DNA of 64,000 nt, taken from contig JAVHKY010000004.1 in the NCBI GenBank assembly GCA_035079385.1, forward strand, positions 20,181,001-20,245,000, in the 5' to 3' direction. Position numbers and translations under genes: made by a program. This document shows, piece after piece, positions 43,185-54,859 of the stretch (positions within the stretch are counted from its first letter, which is position 1; each line of letters starts with the position of its first letter). This DNA comes from Aspidiotus rigidus. Lineage: Eukaryota; Arthropoda; Insecta; Hemiptera; Diaspididae. Under the pieces are notes generated by a model. The model was not told the origin of the DNA. It made no database searches and worked only from the letters and a program-made list of their open reading frames with translations.

Positions 43185-43830
43185 GGTGAAGCAGTAACTG
43201 CTTCACGGCAAGGTTCACTTCGTTATGTACCTCAAGGACGATGTGTACCGGTATCCGTAGAAAAGAGACGAAAGATGAGGAAGAACCACGTTGGACGATA
43301 GCATTGGTGGAATGAGGGTCTTGGATAGTAAGCAATCAAAAACTATGAGGAATTCGCAAGGAGGAGAGAAGCGGGTGAGAAGAAAAAGAAAAGTGAGTGT
43401 AGCAATAAATTCGACGGCGAATATGAAAGCAGTGTTTCTCATGTGGAACGATGAGATGTTACTTGGAATGGGAACTGTATATCCAGTTCTGAGACAAACG
43501 CAGTAACTGCTTAGTGGTAAGATCCACTAAGTTATGTTCCTCAAGGTCCATGTGCACCAGTATCCGTAGAATAGACATGAAGGATGAGGAAGAACCTGAC
43601 GAGTATTACAAGAATGTGGAGTTGGACGATAGCATGGGTAGAATGAGGGTCTTGGAGAGAATCAGACACTATGAGGAATTCGCGGTGACTAGGGAAAGAC
43701 AAGTGAATGTAACAATAAATTCGAAGGTGAATATGGAAGTAGGGTTTCCCATACAGATGGATGAGATATGTTACTATCTAGTTGTGGGTCCTGATTCGGA
43801 CCTGTCCTTAAAGCAGAGAAGGTAGGAGAG
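43185..43830. repeat. Tandem duplication, ~309-bp offset
   Basis: GCAGTAACTGCTT starts a unit at 43191 and again at 43500. Both units then share TTATGTTCCTCAAGG-like, TATCCGTAGAA, GATGAGGAAGAACC, TTGGACGATAGCAT, AGAATGAGGGTCTTGGA and GTAACAATAAATTCGA-like segments. Both give plus-strand frames with related residues (RMRVLE, INSxxNM), which could be decayed N-terminal coding sequence of the PLE that follows; I cannot confirm that. Confidence 0.8.
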
Positions 43831-43974
43831 AAATTCTGAAGAACTGATTTTGTTGAAGTGTTGTTTAAATGTAGAGTTGGGTTTTTTGGAAATTTCAATA
43901 ACATCGAGACGGACATCGGGGGAGGACAAAAAGGGAACAGATAACATGGGAACCCCGTTGGGCCGAAGTACGCC

Positions 43975-44690
43975 AATATAGTGGAAAAGATCTTGAGCCA
44001 GAACTACTGCCGTTTTAACAACAGGTTCTACAGTCAGGAACGGGGACTTGCGATGGGATCACCGCTGTCACCAATACTGGCGGAGGTATTCATGAACGAT
44101 ATGGAAAACAAGATATTGAAGGGCAGCAAGTTCAGAAACTCTATCAAACACTGGGCCAGATATGTAGATTATATCCTAATTGTGTGGTCAGGCACTGATA
44201 GACAGGTGGATCTATTCCTTTCAGAAATGAACGCGATGAATGAGAGTATCAAATTCACAGTGGAAAAAGGCAATGAGACCATCGACTATTTGGACCTTAC
44301 ACTCACACTAGAGAACAATAGGATAGAATACAACATCTAAAGGAAGCCGACGCACACAAACACCATCATCCTAAATGACTCCTACCACCACCCCAGGCAC
44401 AAGTTAGCGGTAATCCAGAACTACTGCTATCGAGCAATTTCTGTCCTCAAGAACAACGAAGAGAAGAGGAGGGAGATTGAGATAGTAAAGCAGATCGCAG
44501 AAGCCAATGGCTACCGTAGAGACGTGGTGGATGGAGTCTTTGGGAAAATGGAAACAAAGAAAGGAACCCATGATGGCATAGTGGGAAAGTACTCCGGATC
44601 GATACCACAAACTAGGTGACACAGGTGTTCAATGGCTACGATGTAAATGTGGGTATCCAGAATAACCAACCCATGGTGAAGAGAATCAGC
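43975..44690 (+). pseudogene. Penelope-like reverse transcriptase, YVDY mutant
   Basis: The frame 43981-44340 begins at the end of the fingers (MEKILSQNYCRFNNRFYSQE) and contains RGLAMGSPLSPILAEVFM (motif B), ARYVDYILIVW (motif C), KFTVEKGNETIDYLDLTL and a stop at 44338-44340 within the codon just before RKPTHTNTI. The same frame then continues to about 44620 with DSYHHPRHKLAVIQNYC and REIEIVKQIAEANGY. Motif C reads YVDY where active enzymes have YVDD: GAT has become TAT (44170-44172). The sister copy at 50.25-50.77 kb keeps YVDD but has indels. Product when intact: PLE RT of the group with C-terminal GIY-YIG. The upstream N-terminal part is not recognisable. Confidence 0.88.
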
Positions 44691-44691
44691 A

Positions 44692-44952
44692 ATGACCAGA
44701 CGGATAAAAGGACAAGGAGTGTACAAGCTCAGTTGTGAACAGTGCGAGGGCATCTACATCGGTGAGACTGGGAGAAAGTTCGAGGTCAGGAAAAAGGAGC
44801 ACAAAAAGTCGAGGGAGGAAGATGATGGCAAACACTGTAACGAAGAACACCACGATGGAGAGGGAATATTTGAAGTCATACATGTAGAGAATCGCACAAA
44901 GAGAAGAAAATTCTGGGAACAAATGGAGTTTGCAAAAGCCAAGAGGAAGTAA
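44692..44952 (+). pseudogene. PLE GIY-YIG endonuclease domain, well preserved
   Basis: The frame contains QGVYKLSCEQCEGIYIGETG, then RKFEVRKKEH, then HHDGEGIFEVIHVENRT, then WEQMEFAKAKRK and a stop. GVY...YIG with the following GxTGRxxxxRxxEH pattern is the GIY-YIG nuclease core, including the catalytic arginine. A glutamate is available in the later WEQME segment. CEQC upstream of YIG matches the Cys pair usual in PLE endonucleases. The domain is out of frame with the RT part by a shift near 44.7 kb, and the methionine at 44692 is probably not a real start. Of the endonuclease remnants in the window this is the least damaged. Confidence 0.88.
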
Positions 44953-45004
44953 GCCTGCCTCTTGAACAATGTAATCACGTTTTACAGCGAAAAATTATTC
45001 AGCC

Positions 45005-45240
45005 TGGTGATTGGACGAGAGAAGAAGAACAGATCCAACCAATGAGACGGCAGGAAACTACCTAGCCAATAGAAACGCAGCATATAGGACGATAGATTGA
45101 ACCAATCACTAAGCAGCATATTTTAGCCAATAAGAACACATTGTCATATTATTGTAAGAATAAGTCTCCAAGAAGTGAACCAATCACAACACAGCATGGT
45201 TATAGCCAATAAGATCACGGTGTTGCACTATATAAACTCA
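45005..45240 (+). promoter_or_regulatory. CCAAT-box cluster with TATA box in PLE terminal region
   Basis: Six CCAAT boxes on the plus strand (45039, 45066, 45102, 45127, 45180, 45206) and one ATTGG (45010) precede TATATAAA at 45229-45236. The pattern repeats as AACCAATCAC ... TAGCCAATAAGA. This arrangement looks like an RNA polymerase II promoter at the 3' end of the PLE, where PLE terminal repeats could drive a following tandem copy. It is read from sequence only. Confidence 0.65.
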
Positions 45241-45242
45241 TG

Positions 45243-45310
45243 GTTAAGGCCTACGGGATAACACCCGAAAGTACTCTCGTAAAAGCAACAGCTAATAAAG
45301 TAGATTTGTA
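45243..45310 (+). other. PLE terminal sequence with possible hammerhead remnant
   Basis: About 20 bp past the TATA box comes CTACGGGATAACACCCGAAAG: a GGG/CCC hairpin followed by GAAAG as in the hammerhead 3' core, but without a CTGATGA box. It would fall inside the start of a transcript from the TATA box. Similarity to the PLE terminus fades by about 45310. Confidence 0.25.
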
Positions 45311-47185
45311 CATTTGGAAAACCCTTTTTCAATATAAGTGCTCTACTTACATCTCACTCACTCATTATGAGTTCCAATAATTTGAGATGAATGCCCAGAG
45401 GAGTTTGAACGGACAGAAGGCTTTTGAAAGATGGGAAGATTTGAGTATTGGTCTGTTGAGGCCAGGCGGTAATGGAGACGACTCAGGGAGTAAAGATTTT
45501 GTGTACTCCTTACGTTTACGCCGAGTTCAGAACCTGAGCTGTCATCCAAGCTTTCATACTCATTCTCGGGTAGGTAAACATGAAACTAAATGACGTTTTG
45601 AAAACATTGATCGCATAAATCTCTCTAGAAATAAAATATTCTTCTTGTTTCATCTTCAGTGTGTGCGAAAGAGAAGATCGCGGACGCTACACAGCGCCGT
45701 CGATCCGGCTGTGACATTTTCTTCTACCTGCACGCAATTGCGATCCACGCAACGTGTTTACGAAATCGGAGCAAACTCGCATCATCTGTAGGGTCGCGAA
45801 AGTTTTTTTTTTTTTTTTCACGACATTATAGAACATCCTAAGTCGCTATGTCGATCATGAGAACACTTATTCGGCGTGTATACGCCTGCGAAAATGGGCA
45901 TTACGTACCTTGTACATGCGTATACACAGATAACAATTTAGAACACAACGTCTTCGTAGATCGAGTCGACTGATGCCATAAAAGCGTTATTCAGTCGCTG
46001 TAGTCACGTTTGCACCAGATTTACAAAACGAGGAAACGAACCTTTAAGTCGCTTACTCGATTTATTAATCGTGCAATTTTAACAGGTCTACAATGAAAGC
46101 ATTAAAAATGCTAGTAACCGGTAATGCGCTCGACGCAACCCGGCCGATATTTTTCACTATCTTTCAGCGCTGTTGTAGCTGTGACGTAATATCGAGAAAG
46201 ACAAAAGCTACCCACGCTTTTCGCAACGCGCACGCCTGGTGCATAAAGATACAATGTATGTACGCTCATATTATTACAGACTTGAGTTTTTTCCTAGCAA
46301 GACACAGTAACCTGCAACAAAAAAAAAACATATCGGGTATTCTCTGCTCGAGAATTTTAGGGTTGAAAGTTGATGAGGCTGCCTGCCAAGAGACATTCAA
46401 ACAAACAAAAGTAAACATAATTTCTCTAGCTCATAGCTGATCGAGCAATCATAAATTCAGTCGTTCATCGTAAAATACTTGGGCATCTCTCTAGTAGCTG
46501 ATTATCTATTTTCCATTTTTGTTCTTCAGCTGCACCGAAACAACGCGTCGAACACTTGGAAAGAGAAAGCGGTCCGTTATATCGCGTGTGAATCTGCGAA
46601 TCGCTAATCAAAATACGATCTAGCCGATTGAAACAATTACGGTGTGTTACAAAATTAACTGAATTATTCGCTGTTAACGCCATTCACATCGTGTCGACTT
46701 CAATTGCGACTATCGGTTACTATTTCGCGCGGTTTACAATATTGCGGTTATAATGAAGAGGTGTACTCGCGTATTGTGTAGGCTGTAAACTGATAGCTAT
46801 ACATCTGTATGGCTGCGTACACTTCGACATTTATTGTGTAACTGACGGATTATAAACCGGCGATGTGTATAATGTGGTTACACGTTGACTATAACGATCC
46901 ATAGACGAGTGTATCGCAAGACCGATAAATTTCATCCAAGACTTGTATAATCGCTACAATTGGTACGGCTCGAAATCCGACGAACACCAAGGATCAGAAC
47001 TGATAACGCTACCTGGACCAAGAAATCTAGCCACTCGGATCTAAACCTAGCACATCCTGACGGTTGAGATACATCTCATTCTATTCTGGAACTTACTCTA
47101 GTATTCATCTTGGAGATTAATTACAGAGAAATAAACAATATTTACGTCCCAACTTTTGCCGCTATAGCGTCTATAATATTAGGAA
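45311..47185. other. Unique-looking, CpG-rich DNA
   Basis: No element or RNA gene recognised. The longest frame (46093-46440, plus, 115 codons) starts with a plausible methionine but shows no domain, and its Cys/His content forms no recognisable finger. Probably intergenic or intronic. Confidence 0.45.
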
Positions 47186-47189
47186 AGCT

Positions 47190-47590
47190 CCAATCTCTTG
47201 GCCTTCTCAAACCGACCCTCCCAACAAGAAGAAATCGTCGTAACCTGTCTCAGAACAGGACATACTCGTCTTTTTTCGTCTCTCACCCCCTTCATCCCTT
47301 TCCCTCAATGCCGACAGTCTATCCGTTCAAAACTTCTTCTCTTTCCAGTTCCCCAGCTCTCACAAACATCCGGTCCTTACCATTCTGTCTGTACCTGCAT
47401 CGCAAACTCTCTCTCAAACAATCATGAGAAAATCATTAGCACAATGAATTACCTCAAATCGACCTATTTCTACAACACTACGTAATTTATATTCACCCTT
47501 GTTGTTCCCAATTGCTCACTCCGAGCCTATAAGCCGAAGTGTAGTTGCGAAGCTCGTTAATTTAAAGAAGAAGAAAAAGGAAAAAAGCTC
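47190..47590 (+). pseudogene. LINE ORF2 C-terminus and 3' tail
   Basis: The frame from 47198 reads QQEEIVVTCLRTGHTRLFSS, the conserved LINE C-terminal 'REEVVLTRLRTGHTRLTHS' block, followed by a decayed zinc-motif region. After the stop at 47485 comes a short 3' UTR ending in TTTAAAGAAGAAGAAAAAGG (47561-47580), a GAA/A-rich tail typical of LINE 3' ends. RT and RNase H are absent, so this is a 5'-truncated insertion. Confidence 0.6.
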
Positions 47591-47689
47591 CCTGGAAAAT
47601 GTTTTCGCGGAGTCAAATAAAGATCATCTTTATTGTCTTTTTATAGTTGCTCGATCTAGCTCTCATTAAAGACAAAATAATTTTCGGTA

Positions 47690-48330
47690 GTAGATGAAGG
47701 CACAGTAAAGACATCAACCGGCTTAAACCTCTTTGTGACGCAATCAACATCCGTAACGTCTGAGACGAGTTTAAATATTTTGAGCAAACTAGCTTTCGGC
47801 TACTGATTCTTGGTCTGGGGTAATAAGCTAACCATTCTAGATCAAGTCAAGGATTCCTCGCAAATTTGCTGGGGGGGGGGGGAATCAACTCAGACTTGGA
47901 CTTGCAGATTTCCACGGCTGGAGTGTCGATGCCGGTAAAGGTATTAAAAAGAGGAAAACCAGTCCCCTCATGCTTACGAATTTTCGTTAGCGTATAAATA
48001 AGGTAACCAGTTCAAACCTCCTCTTCACGTCATCATCGTCTGTTAAATCTACTCGTGACGTCATGAGTAGCTTGAAATTGACTGTGACTTCATCAACATT
48101 CCTCTCTTTCGGAATAGTGGATTTCTGGATTAAGTTGCGAACACTCGAACTCGGCCTCGCAGATTTACGGATTGGGTCGAGGATACGAGATCCCAAACCC
48201 CTCAATAGAGTGGGGAGGCCAAGTCGCCCTCGCGGATTTCCATTAGTGGAATGGGCTGAGGTGCCGAGAAAGACATTAAAAATATCGAAATCTATAAGAA
48301 GCCGAAAGTTTGTCCTCATATAAACTGAAG
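47690..48330. repeat. Two diverged direct repeats, TGACGTCA-bearing
   Basis: Phrases near 47718 (CTTAAACCTCTTTGTGACGC) and 48013 (TTCAAACCTCCTCTTCACGT) start two diverged units about 295 bp apart. Later matches are GACTTGCAGATTTCCACGG / GCCTCGCAGATTTACGGA and a GACATTAAAAA-type phrase. TGACGTCA occurs at 48056-48063. Probably an old member of the composite family. Confidence 0.4.
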
Positions 48331-50240
48331 AATTGCTTAACTTATCAACTTGAAATTTTCGCCACATGTATTTGAGTTATTCGGGAAAAAGTTTTGGTAG
48401 TTCCCACTGGAAGAAAGTCGTTACTAAAAATTGTACCCTCGCTAGATGAAGAATCATCTGCAGCGAGCGTGGTGTCATTTGTGTCATTTTGTCCAGGGTG
48501 GGGGAGATAATAAGTCTAACGATAATTTCTGACGAAAGAATAAAGTTTAATCTGTAATCTGTTCCATTGGAGAGTGTTTCAAGGATCGGTGTTTTTGTGA
48601 TCACTCTTCATTCGCATACATTTGTACGATCTGATAGTCGTGAATCCAAGCCAAAAAGCTAGTTAAATTATTTTCCCATCGTTCTTCATTTCCAATTTAT
48701 TTGACGACTAACGGACACCCTTCACGAACTGTATCGTGTCATTCGTTCGAAAACGGCGAGACAAATTCAACCAGCGCAATTCTCTCAACTTGCATAATTA
48801 TGCACAAGTGAACCATCTGACATGACGAGAAAGTGACCCTGATATTTTGATGACACGACGTCCGAGGAAGTACGTGTGCGACTCCTAAAAACACTCTCGA
48901 GCAGCATTATGCGAGCAATATGATAAAAAACACGTGCTCGATATTTGATAACCTAGCCGAACTGTAGTGTTTTTTAAGAGAATAAACAAAACGGTTCTCC
49001 TCATCATCTCAAATATCACGGCCACTTTCACACTGCATCTTAGGCTATTCGTGTAATTTTGCAAAAGAACGCGCGAATATCGCGAGGATGCGGAGGTACG
49101 CGCGAATATTAATTTCGCCTCGTAATTTCCGAATAGCGCCGCTTTATGGTCCGGTATATTTTTTATTCTTTTTTCCTCTTATCGTTTTAATTATATTAGA
49201 AATTCTACCGGTATATTTATAATAGTATACAGGACAAGTGCATTGTGTATTTTCACTCATTAACAATTCTCGCGCTCTTCGATTGTTATCTCCTTCTTCT
49301 TCTTGGCAAATCAAGTTATGTAGTAAGATGAAATTAAAATAATAAGAAAAAAAGAGCCAACATCATTTACTCTGGTAGAAGGCTCGAAGTTCACGATGGT
49401 GAACGTAATTACAATATAGGTTTTTGTGTGCTATTATGTAGATTAGGAAGGACATTCACTGAAACGGGCGTTGGCCCTCTTGCAAGTTGCATACTTCCTC
49501 ATAACGTGCTTTTTTTTTTAATACTTTTTAAAATTGTCAGTTCTACAGTATATGCTTGTTATTTAACGTATACGTAAACCTGTTCAGACCTCTGTTATAC
49601 CTGGAATTATAAAAATGAACTCGCGCACATTTTTCGCCCAGAGAGAGAGAAAGACGACTTATTGCAGGGTAAATAGTATCTGCCTTGCAGTGCATGAACG
49701 TGAACTCGTTTTATATTAACAAAAGTAAAAGTCAAGAGACCGTCACGAGCGCGACAGTGAGTAGGAGTAAGATTCGATATTCAATAAAAAGCTCGCCGTT
49801 CATGATTAGGATTACGCGTCTTCCACCGTAGATCTACAATTCCAATTGGGTCATTATGTAAAAGAAAACGTTTGGACGGATCCGTAATTTTTCTTATCGA
49901 ATTTATATTACTCGTACACGCAGCCACTTGCATGGAAGAAGATTATGACTAGGAAATAAAGAAAGGGAGGTAAAATTAAAAAGAAAGACGTCATCAGAAA
50001 GAATTCGAGAAAATTTTGACTAAAGAGTTGGAGGGAAGTGGATCTGACCGAAATATTTAAGGAGTATGAAAAATTTTCAATAAACCATGTGGACACCACA
50101 TTGACGTCGATTCAGTTTCGTACAATCGACCCAAAATGCTTAGAAGTCGACTCAAAATCGACCTTTCATTTTTTCAATCGACAGCTGGTAAACTTTGATG
50201 TACAAACATGTTTGGTAGTATACCAAAGGAGGAACTTTTC
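48331..50240. other. Unique-looking DNA, no gene seen
   Basis: CpG content is normal and frames are short. 50085-50175 contains three loose repeats of a 'CGACCCAAAATxGA' phrase. No recognised element until the PLE copy at 50.25 kb. Confidence 0.45.
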
Positions 50241-50249
50241 ACCCCGCTG

Positions 50250-50770
50250 AAAAACATTAGATCCATGGGAACCCCTATATGCCAAAGAATACCAACATAA
50301 TGGAAGAGATTTTCAGCCAGAACTACTGCCGCTTCAATAAGAAGTTCTATAGTCAGGAAAAGGGACTTGCGATGGGATTACCACTGTCACCAATTCATGA
50401 ATGGTATGGAAAATAAGATATTGAAGGGCAGCAAGTTCAGAAACTCGATCAAACACTGGGCCAGATATGTAGATGATATCCTAATTGTGTGCCAGGCACT
50501 AATAAACAGGTGGACCTATTCCTTTTGGAAATGAATGCGGTGAATTCACAGTAGGAAAAGGCAAACTATTCGGACCTCACACTCACACTGGAGAGCAACA
50601 TGACAGAATACAACATCTACAGAAGCCGACGCACACATACACCATCATCCCAAATGACTCCTACCACCACCCCAGGCACAAGTTCGCGGCAATCCAGAAC
50701 TACTGCTATCTAGTAATTGCTATCTTCAAGAACAACGAAGAGGAGAGGAAAGAAATTCAGGGAATTTGAG
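50250..50770 (+). pseudogene. Penelope-like reverse transcriptase, sister copy with intact YVDD
   Basis: Nearly the same nucleotide sequence as 43955-44480. It carries GAGATTTTCAGCCAGAACTAC, the GLAMGL-PLSP motif B region, GRYVDDILIV with YVDD intact (GATGAT at 50477-50482), and the RKPTHT/DSYHHPRHK region. Small deletions break the frame: one just after the motif B proline (around 50393), one before the linker W of motif C, and a larger gap between 50540 and 50560. Similarity stops abruptly at about 50765. The two copies therefore carry different lesions, showing independent decay after separate insertion. Confidence 0.85.
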
Positions 50771-50984
50771 TGAGGTTTGTCCAATTTCTTCCATCCGCGT
50801 CGGCATCGGTACCCGGAGCTTGGATGCGAAGTCAAAGTACCCACCCTTTTATTACGCCATCTTGAACTAGGAGTCAATCTCTGCACCTCCTTTATCCTTC
50901 AACTCCTGGAGTTCCCATTCCACGACATCCTCATCGACTTACTTGCCGCAAATCATTCACCCACATGCTTTATTTCCTAGATTA

Positions 50985-52260
50985 TTTCCTATCCCGCCAA
51001 GCTTTACCGCCTCCCTAAACTCCATAAGCCGGAGAAACCGATCAGGATTATCATTTCCACTGTAGCTAGGTACTTGGACGATTGGTTCGAGGGCGCTACC
51101 CAATTGAAACCGCAACGATCGGTTTCCGTTCCCTCCGACCTCAAAATTGGAGTGCGAAAAGTCACCTTCCTCTAATGTGAGACTGAACTTCCTTCGATGT
51201 CATGGGCCTCTTTCCTAATATCACCCTCGAGCTGACTATTTAGTACGCTCTCTTTCAAATTTCTGAGGTAAATGTCCACCCTCTTTTCATTAAAGAATTC
51301 GAATCTCTCTTGAGGATTTCCTCCAACTTCTGTATCTTTAAGGGTAAACTTTTCAAGTTCTTTGAGGATATTGGAGTTCCTATTGGCTCCTCTTTGGTTT
51401 TCCTTATGGTTGATCTCTTCATAGATCTTTTACAGGGAAAGGTCCGCAGTGTTGTGCTTCCTTTCACTAAGGACGCCTCTTATCGGTATCGAAAAGCTGA
51501 TTGCAAAGCGTGCTTTTGGGACGGTCCTGAGGACGTTTTGCATGATTTCCTTTCCTACCTCAATACCATCAAGTTCACTTTAGAAATAGGAGAGTCAACA
51601 ATATCAATTTTCTGGACTTTGGCATTTCCCTCACTCCTGAGGGACACGAGTACAGCATTTACCGGAAGCTCACCTTTATGTCGACTTGAGTTCAAATTGT
51701 CATCCGAGTCCCTTCCTCTCAACCGCGACTCATTCCACACACCGAGTTGTGCCTGATAAAGACCTTGGGCCGATAAAATAAGCTTGTTTTTAGAACCTTA
51801 GCCAGTTGACGTCTTTTTAAAGGCAGCCCCTCCTCCCCCTCAAAAACTTCAAATGTATTCGCCTTCCCTATTTGGACAATTTTTCGAAAGGTTGTCATAA
51901 ACTCCGCACTTGAGGTGCTCACTTGGGTTCATCCAAAGACGCACCCTTCCTTACAGAAGCTTAGAGTTTATAAATTATCCCGCCTTGACTGCATGGCGCT
52001 CTACATAAGAGGAGACTGAGCGAAACTTCTCCGTCCGCTTCAGTGTGCCTAAGAGGGCGTTTGACACGAATTCAAAGATTAGGAAGTCCACCTTCGAAGA
52101 GCACCTAATTGAAGTTGGTCATCAGTTTGACCTCAACAAATGCCACCTAATGTGCTTCAAACAGTGGTTCCGTCGTCGAAAAGGGCTCATCCCTACCTAC
52201 TGCACCTTCATAGGCCTATGTACAGAGAACGTTGAGATGGGACAGTGACACCTTTGAAGA
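50985..52260 (+). pseudogene. Full-span but degenerate Penelope-like element ORF
   Basis: In order on the plus strand: AKLYRLPKLHKPEKPIRIII (fingers, 50998), TSFDVMGLFPNITLELTI (motif A, 51190), FCIFKGKLFKFFEDIGVPIG (pre-B and B, 51325), a motif C position reading YRKAD instead of YVDD (51490) before CFWDGPEDVLHDFLSYLNT, then INFLDFGISLTPEGHEYSIY in a shifted frame, a linker with 'FRKVVINSALEVLTW' (51890), and KSTFEEHLIEVGHQFDLNKC (52087), the usual end of the GIY-YIG domain. The catalytic Asp pair and the GIY-YIG core itself are lost. At least four frameshifts. Its order is complete, so it was once full length. Confidence 0.8.
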
Positions 52261-52489
52261 GTAATCCCTCCCTTACTGGGCCAGTTTGGTGCATATAAGA
52301 AGTATAGCTAGGCCATTAATGGCTTCGAAGATGGAATTTTTCCAAGCCTCAAGGTCACGTTACAGATGTTTGTCATAAAGTTCGTGTCAATTTTCCATGA
52401 GCAACCCGATCTTGAAAGCATAGAAAATTCTAATATCATGAAAATTTGATACTTGATGGATCACCTTGTGATGGGCAGCGTAGACCTCC

Positions 52490-52680
52490 TTAACGCTCTC
52501 ATCCATCTCCTGTACTGCAACCTTCATCTGAGTTTTCCACGTGTACGCATAGGCCACACACATCTATGGTACCCTTACCCTCTCGTACAAATATTGCAAC
52601 CTGAACTGCTCTCTTCCAGTGGATCTTATATTTGCGCATTGAACCCTGGAACCCCTCCGCTATAACTCTCAAAAGCTATC
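52490..52680 (+). pseudogene. LINE C-terminal remnant
   Basis: The frame from 52453 passes through RVRIGHTHLWYPYPLVQILQ, a decayed version of the 'RLRIGHTxLTHxYLL' block found at the ends of the other LINEs here. No RNase H or RT remains upstream, since the PLE ends 230 bp earlier. Short, so only moderately supported. Confidence 0.45.
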
Positions 52681-53930
52681 GGTAATAATAACATCGTCTC
52701 CTAGCTGCTAATTACGTCTCACAAGACCTTGTAAAAAGAAAAAAAGAGATGTGAAGTCAATTGGGCAAAAGTTTTCTAGTAGGCAAGTCCAATAACACAA
52801 TTATTGTTTCAACACCTTTCTCTAATCACTATTCATTAATATTCTTAATTATCATGAACTTGCATACTCTCGTAATCTCAATTACTGCGACGATAAAATT
52901 GTCATTTTTCCGGTTCGTCTCGGCTTTCGATTCCTCTGGCTTGGTAAACATGATTTCTTTCAAAATGTATCGACCCTAACCCCGTTTTGAGCGACATTAA
53001 TTTCAAAATAATGCGAGTAAAATACACTTATCGTCTTTCCTTCTTCAACGCGTATTAACGAGGATGTTTCACAACCATTCTTTTTTTTTTTTTTCCTCTT
53101 TCTTCATAGATTGCTCACTGACTTCTATGATCAGAACCTTGTGCCTTGCATGTCTACCGCATATTTATTGACGCATAGAGGTACGCTTTACGAGATACGT
53201 CAATTAACTATTACGATAATCGGTGAAATCATACCTCGCTCATCCATAAAAATGCGAGTAAGAAATCAAAATTTAATCTTAAAAGAAAAAAAGTAAGGAA
53301 AGCGCGAGAAAGAGAGAAAATTGAGAGATTTTCTTTTGATAGCAAAAATGTATAAACTAATTCTACTTATGTAATTTTTTTTCTTCATGCATATTGATGG
53401 CGAAAAATGCGACGTCGCGTCCATGCGGAGCATAATCAAAGTGTGATGGTATCTCATGTGTAGATAAATGGGTACGCATTGTTGAACTCGTGGATCCACA
53501 ATAAGTTCGAAGTACAAATTATTTTAAGCGCTTTCCACATGATAGCCCTCAACATACGTCAGAACTCTCATAATGTATAGTCCATACAATAACTTTTTGT
53601 TCCTCCGAACTTCCTACAGTTTTTCGTTCGTTGTCTCGAAAGACTCATTAATGAGAATATTGTCTCCAAATTATGCCCTTGAGAGATGTTTTGATGTTGT
53701 ACTATTTTGACTGATTTTTTAACATAGATGCATAGTTTTCTCTTTTAAAAATTAGTTCAGGGTTGTAATGTCCTTCAACATGGTCTATTCTCAAGCAGCT
53801 CGTCCTTCTTTTCTTATAAGCAGCAGAACTTGAAATTCTCCCATACAGGCTTCAATTCGCTGCTCTCAGGATTGCAAACATTAGCTAAGCCAAAAGACTC
53901 TACCTAATTTTCAATTGCACTACAGTAAAA
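52681..53930. other. Unique-looking DNA, no gene seen
   Basis: Short frames only. A poly-T tract near 53081 and purine-rich stretch near 53280-53330. No element ends detected before the TA site at 53931. Confidence 0.45.
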
Positions 53931-53932
53931 TC

Positions 53933-54695
53933 AGCTTAAAACGTTCTTCAAGGGACTAATAAAAAAAAAGCGTCTTAGGCGGGAAAACGTCTTACCCGGG
54001 AAACAAAAAATGTAAACAATAGTCTGAAATCTTAATTTCCATATAAAGAATATAATTTTTTGCAGTACATTACATGTAGTTAAGCAACTGTGGCGACGAT
54101 AAATTTATCAATTGTTGTCTTAGTGTCATGTTTTTTTGAAGCCTCTCTTGACAAAAAATTTTCAACCCTATTGAGACTTTGAAGGAGGGCTTCAGAATCA
54201 CTGAATGAAGATAACAATTTCTTCAAATTGTGGATAGAATCTAATCCAGGGGTTAATGAAGGAGTACATCAAGTTCTTCTTCTTCTTAATCTTCACCATT
54301 GTCTTCATTTTTGTCATCTCCAAGCTCGTAATGTCGTTTATATTTCTCAGTTCACGGGTTACAACATCATCGTCTATACATTCTCCACCCCGGAAAATGG
54401 TTTAGTTCATCAACTTCCTCTTGTTCTTCTTCTCCCACATTGTTTGTAGGACCTTCAACAAATTTGGCTTTTTGGAAACAGTGACTTCAGGTTTTACATC
54501 ATACCAGGCTGAGAGAAGTAAAGATTTTTATTCTGAAGGCATATTCTGACGTGATATCTTGTTTAAAAAAGAGCGTTTTACTATTAGATGTGATATTTTA
54601 CATGTAAAATGACTTGAAAATCAAGGGACCGAGCAAAAAACGCGTATTAAGCGGGAAATCGTATGAAACGGGAGCGTTTTAAATGGATTTTACTG
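53933..54695. mobile_element. 763-bp pogo/Tigger-like non-autonomous element
   Basis: The ends read CAGTAAAATCAGCTTAAAAC and, in reverse complement, CAGTAAAATCCATTTAAAAC, with TA immediately outside on both sides (53931-53932, 54696-54697). CAG-starting TIRs with a TA target are typical of pogo-type Tc1/mariner elements. Subterminal regions repeat AAACGT / GCGTxTTAxGCGGGAAA phrases in both halves. No transposase frame. Confidence 0.85.
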
Positions 54696-54859
54696 TATTT
54701 TGATTCCTCAATATTTTCCGGGAACTGTTCTTAAACACTTATCCTAATAACACGCACGAACTTTCAAACTTTTGGAATAAACATGTGTTATTAAAGATAT
54801 TTCTAAGAGTATTTTCGACGCTGAACACAATTTCACTTGCCTTTTTCGATGTTACCCAT

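Noticed and set aside
46093..46440. 115-codon frame with several Cys and His
   Set aside because: Spacing fits no zinc finger or other known domain, and frames of this size occur by chance in this composition.
52310..52350. Possible hammerhead motif after the PLE at 51-52 kb
   Set aside because: GGCCATTAATGGCTTCGAAG has a hairpin but neither a CTGATGA box nor a GAAA core.
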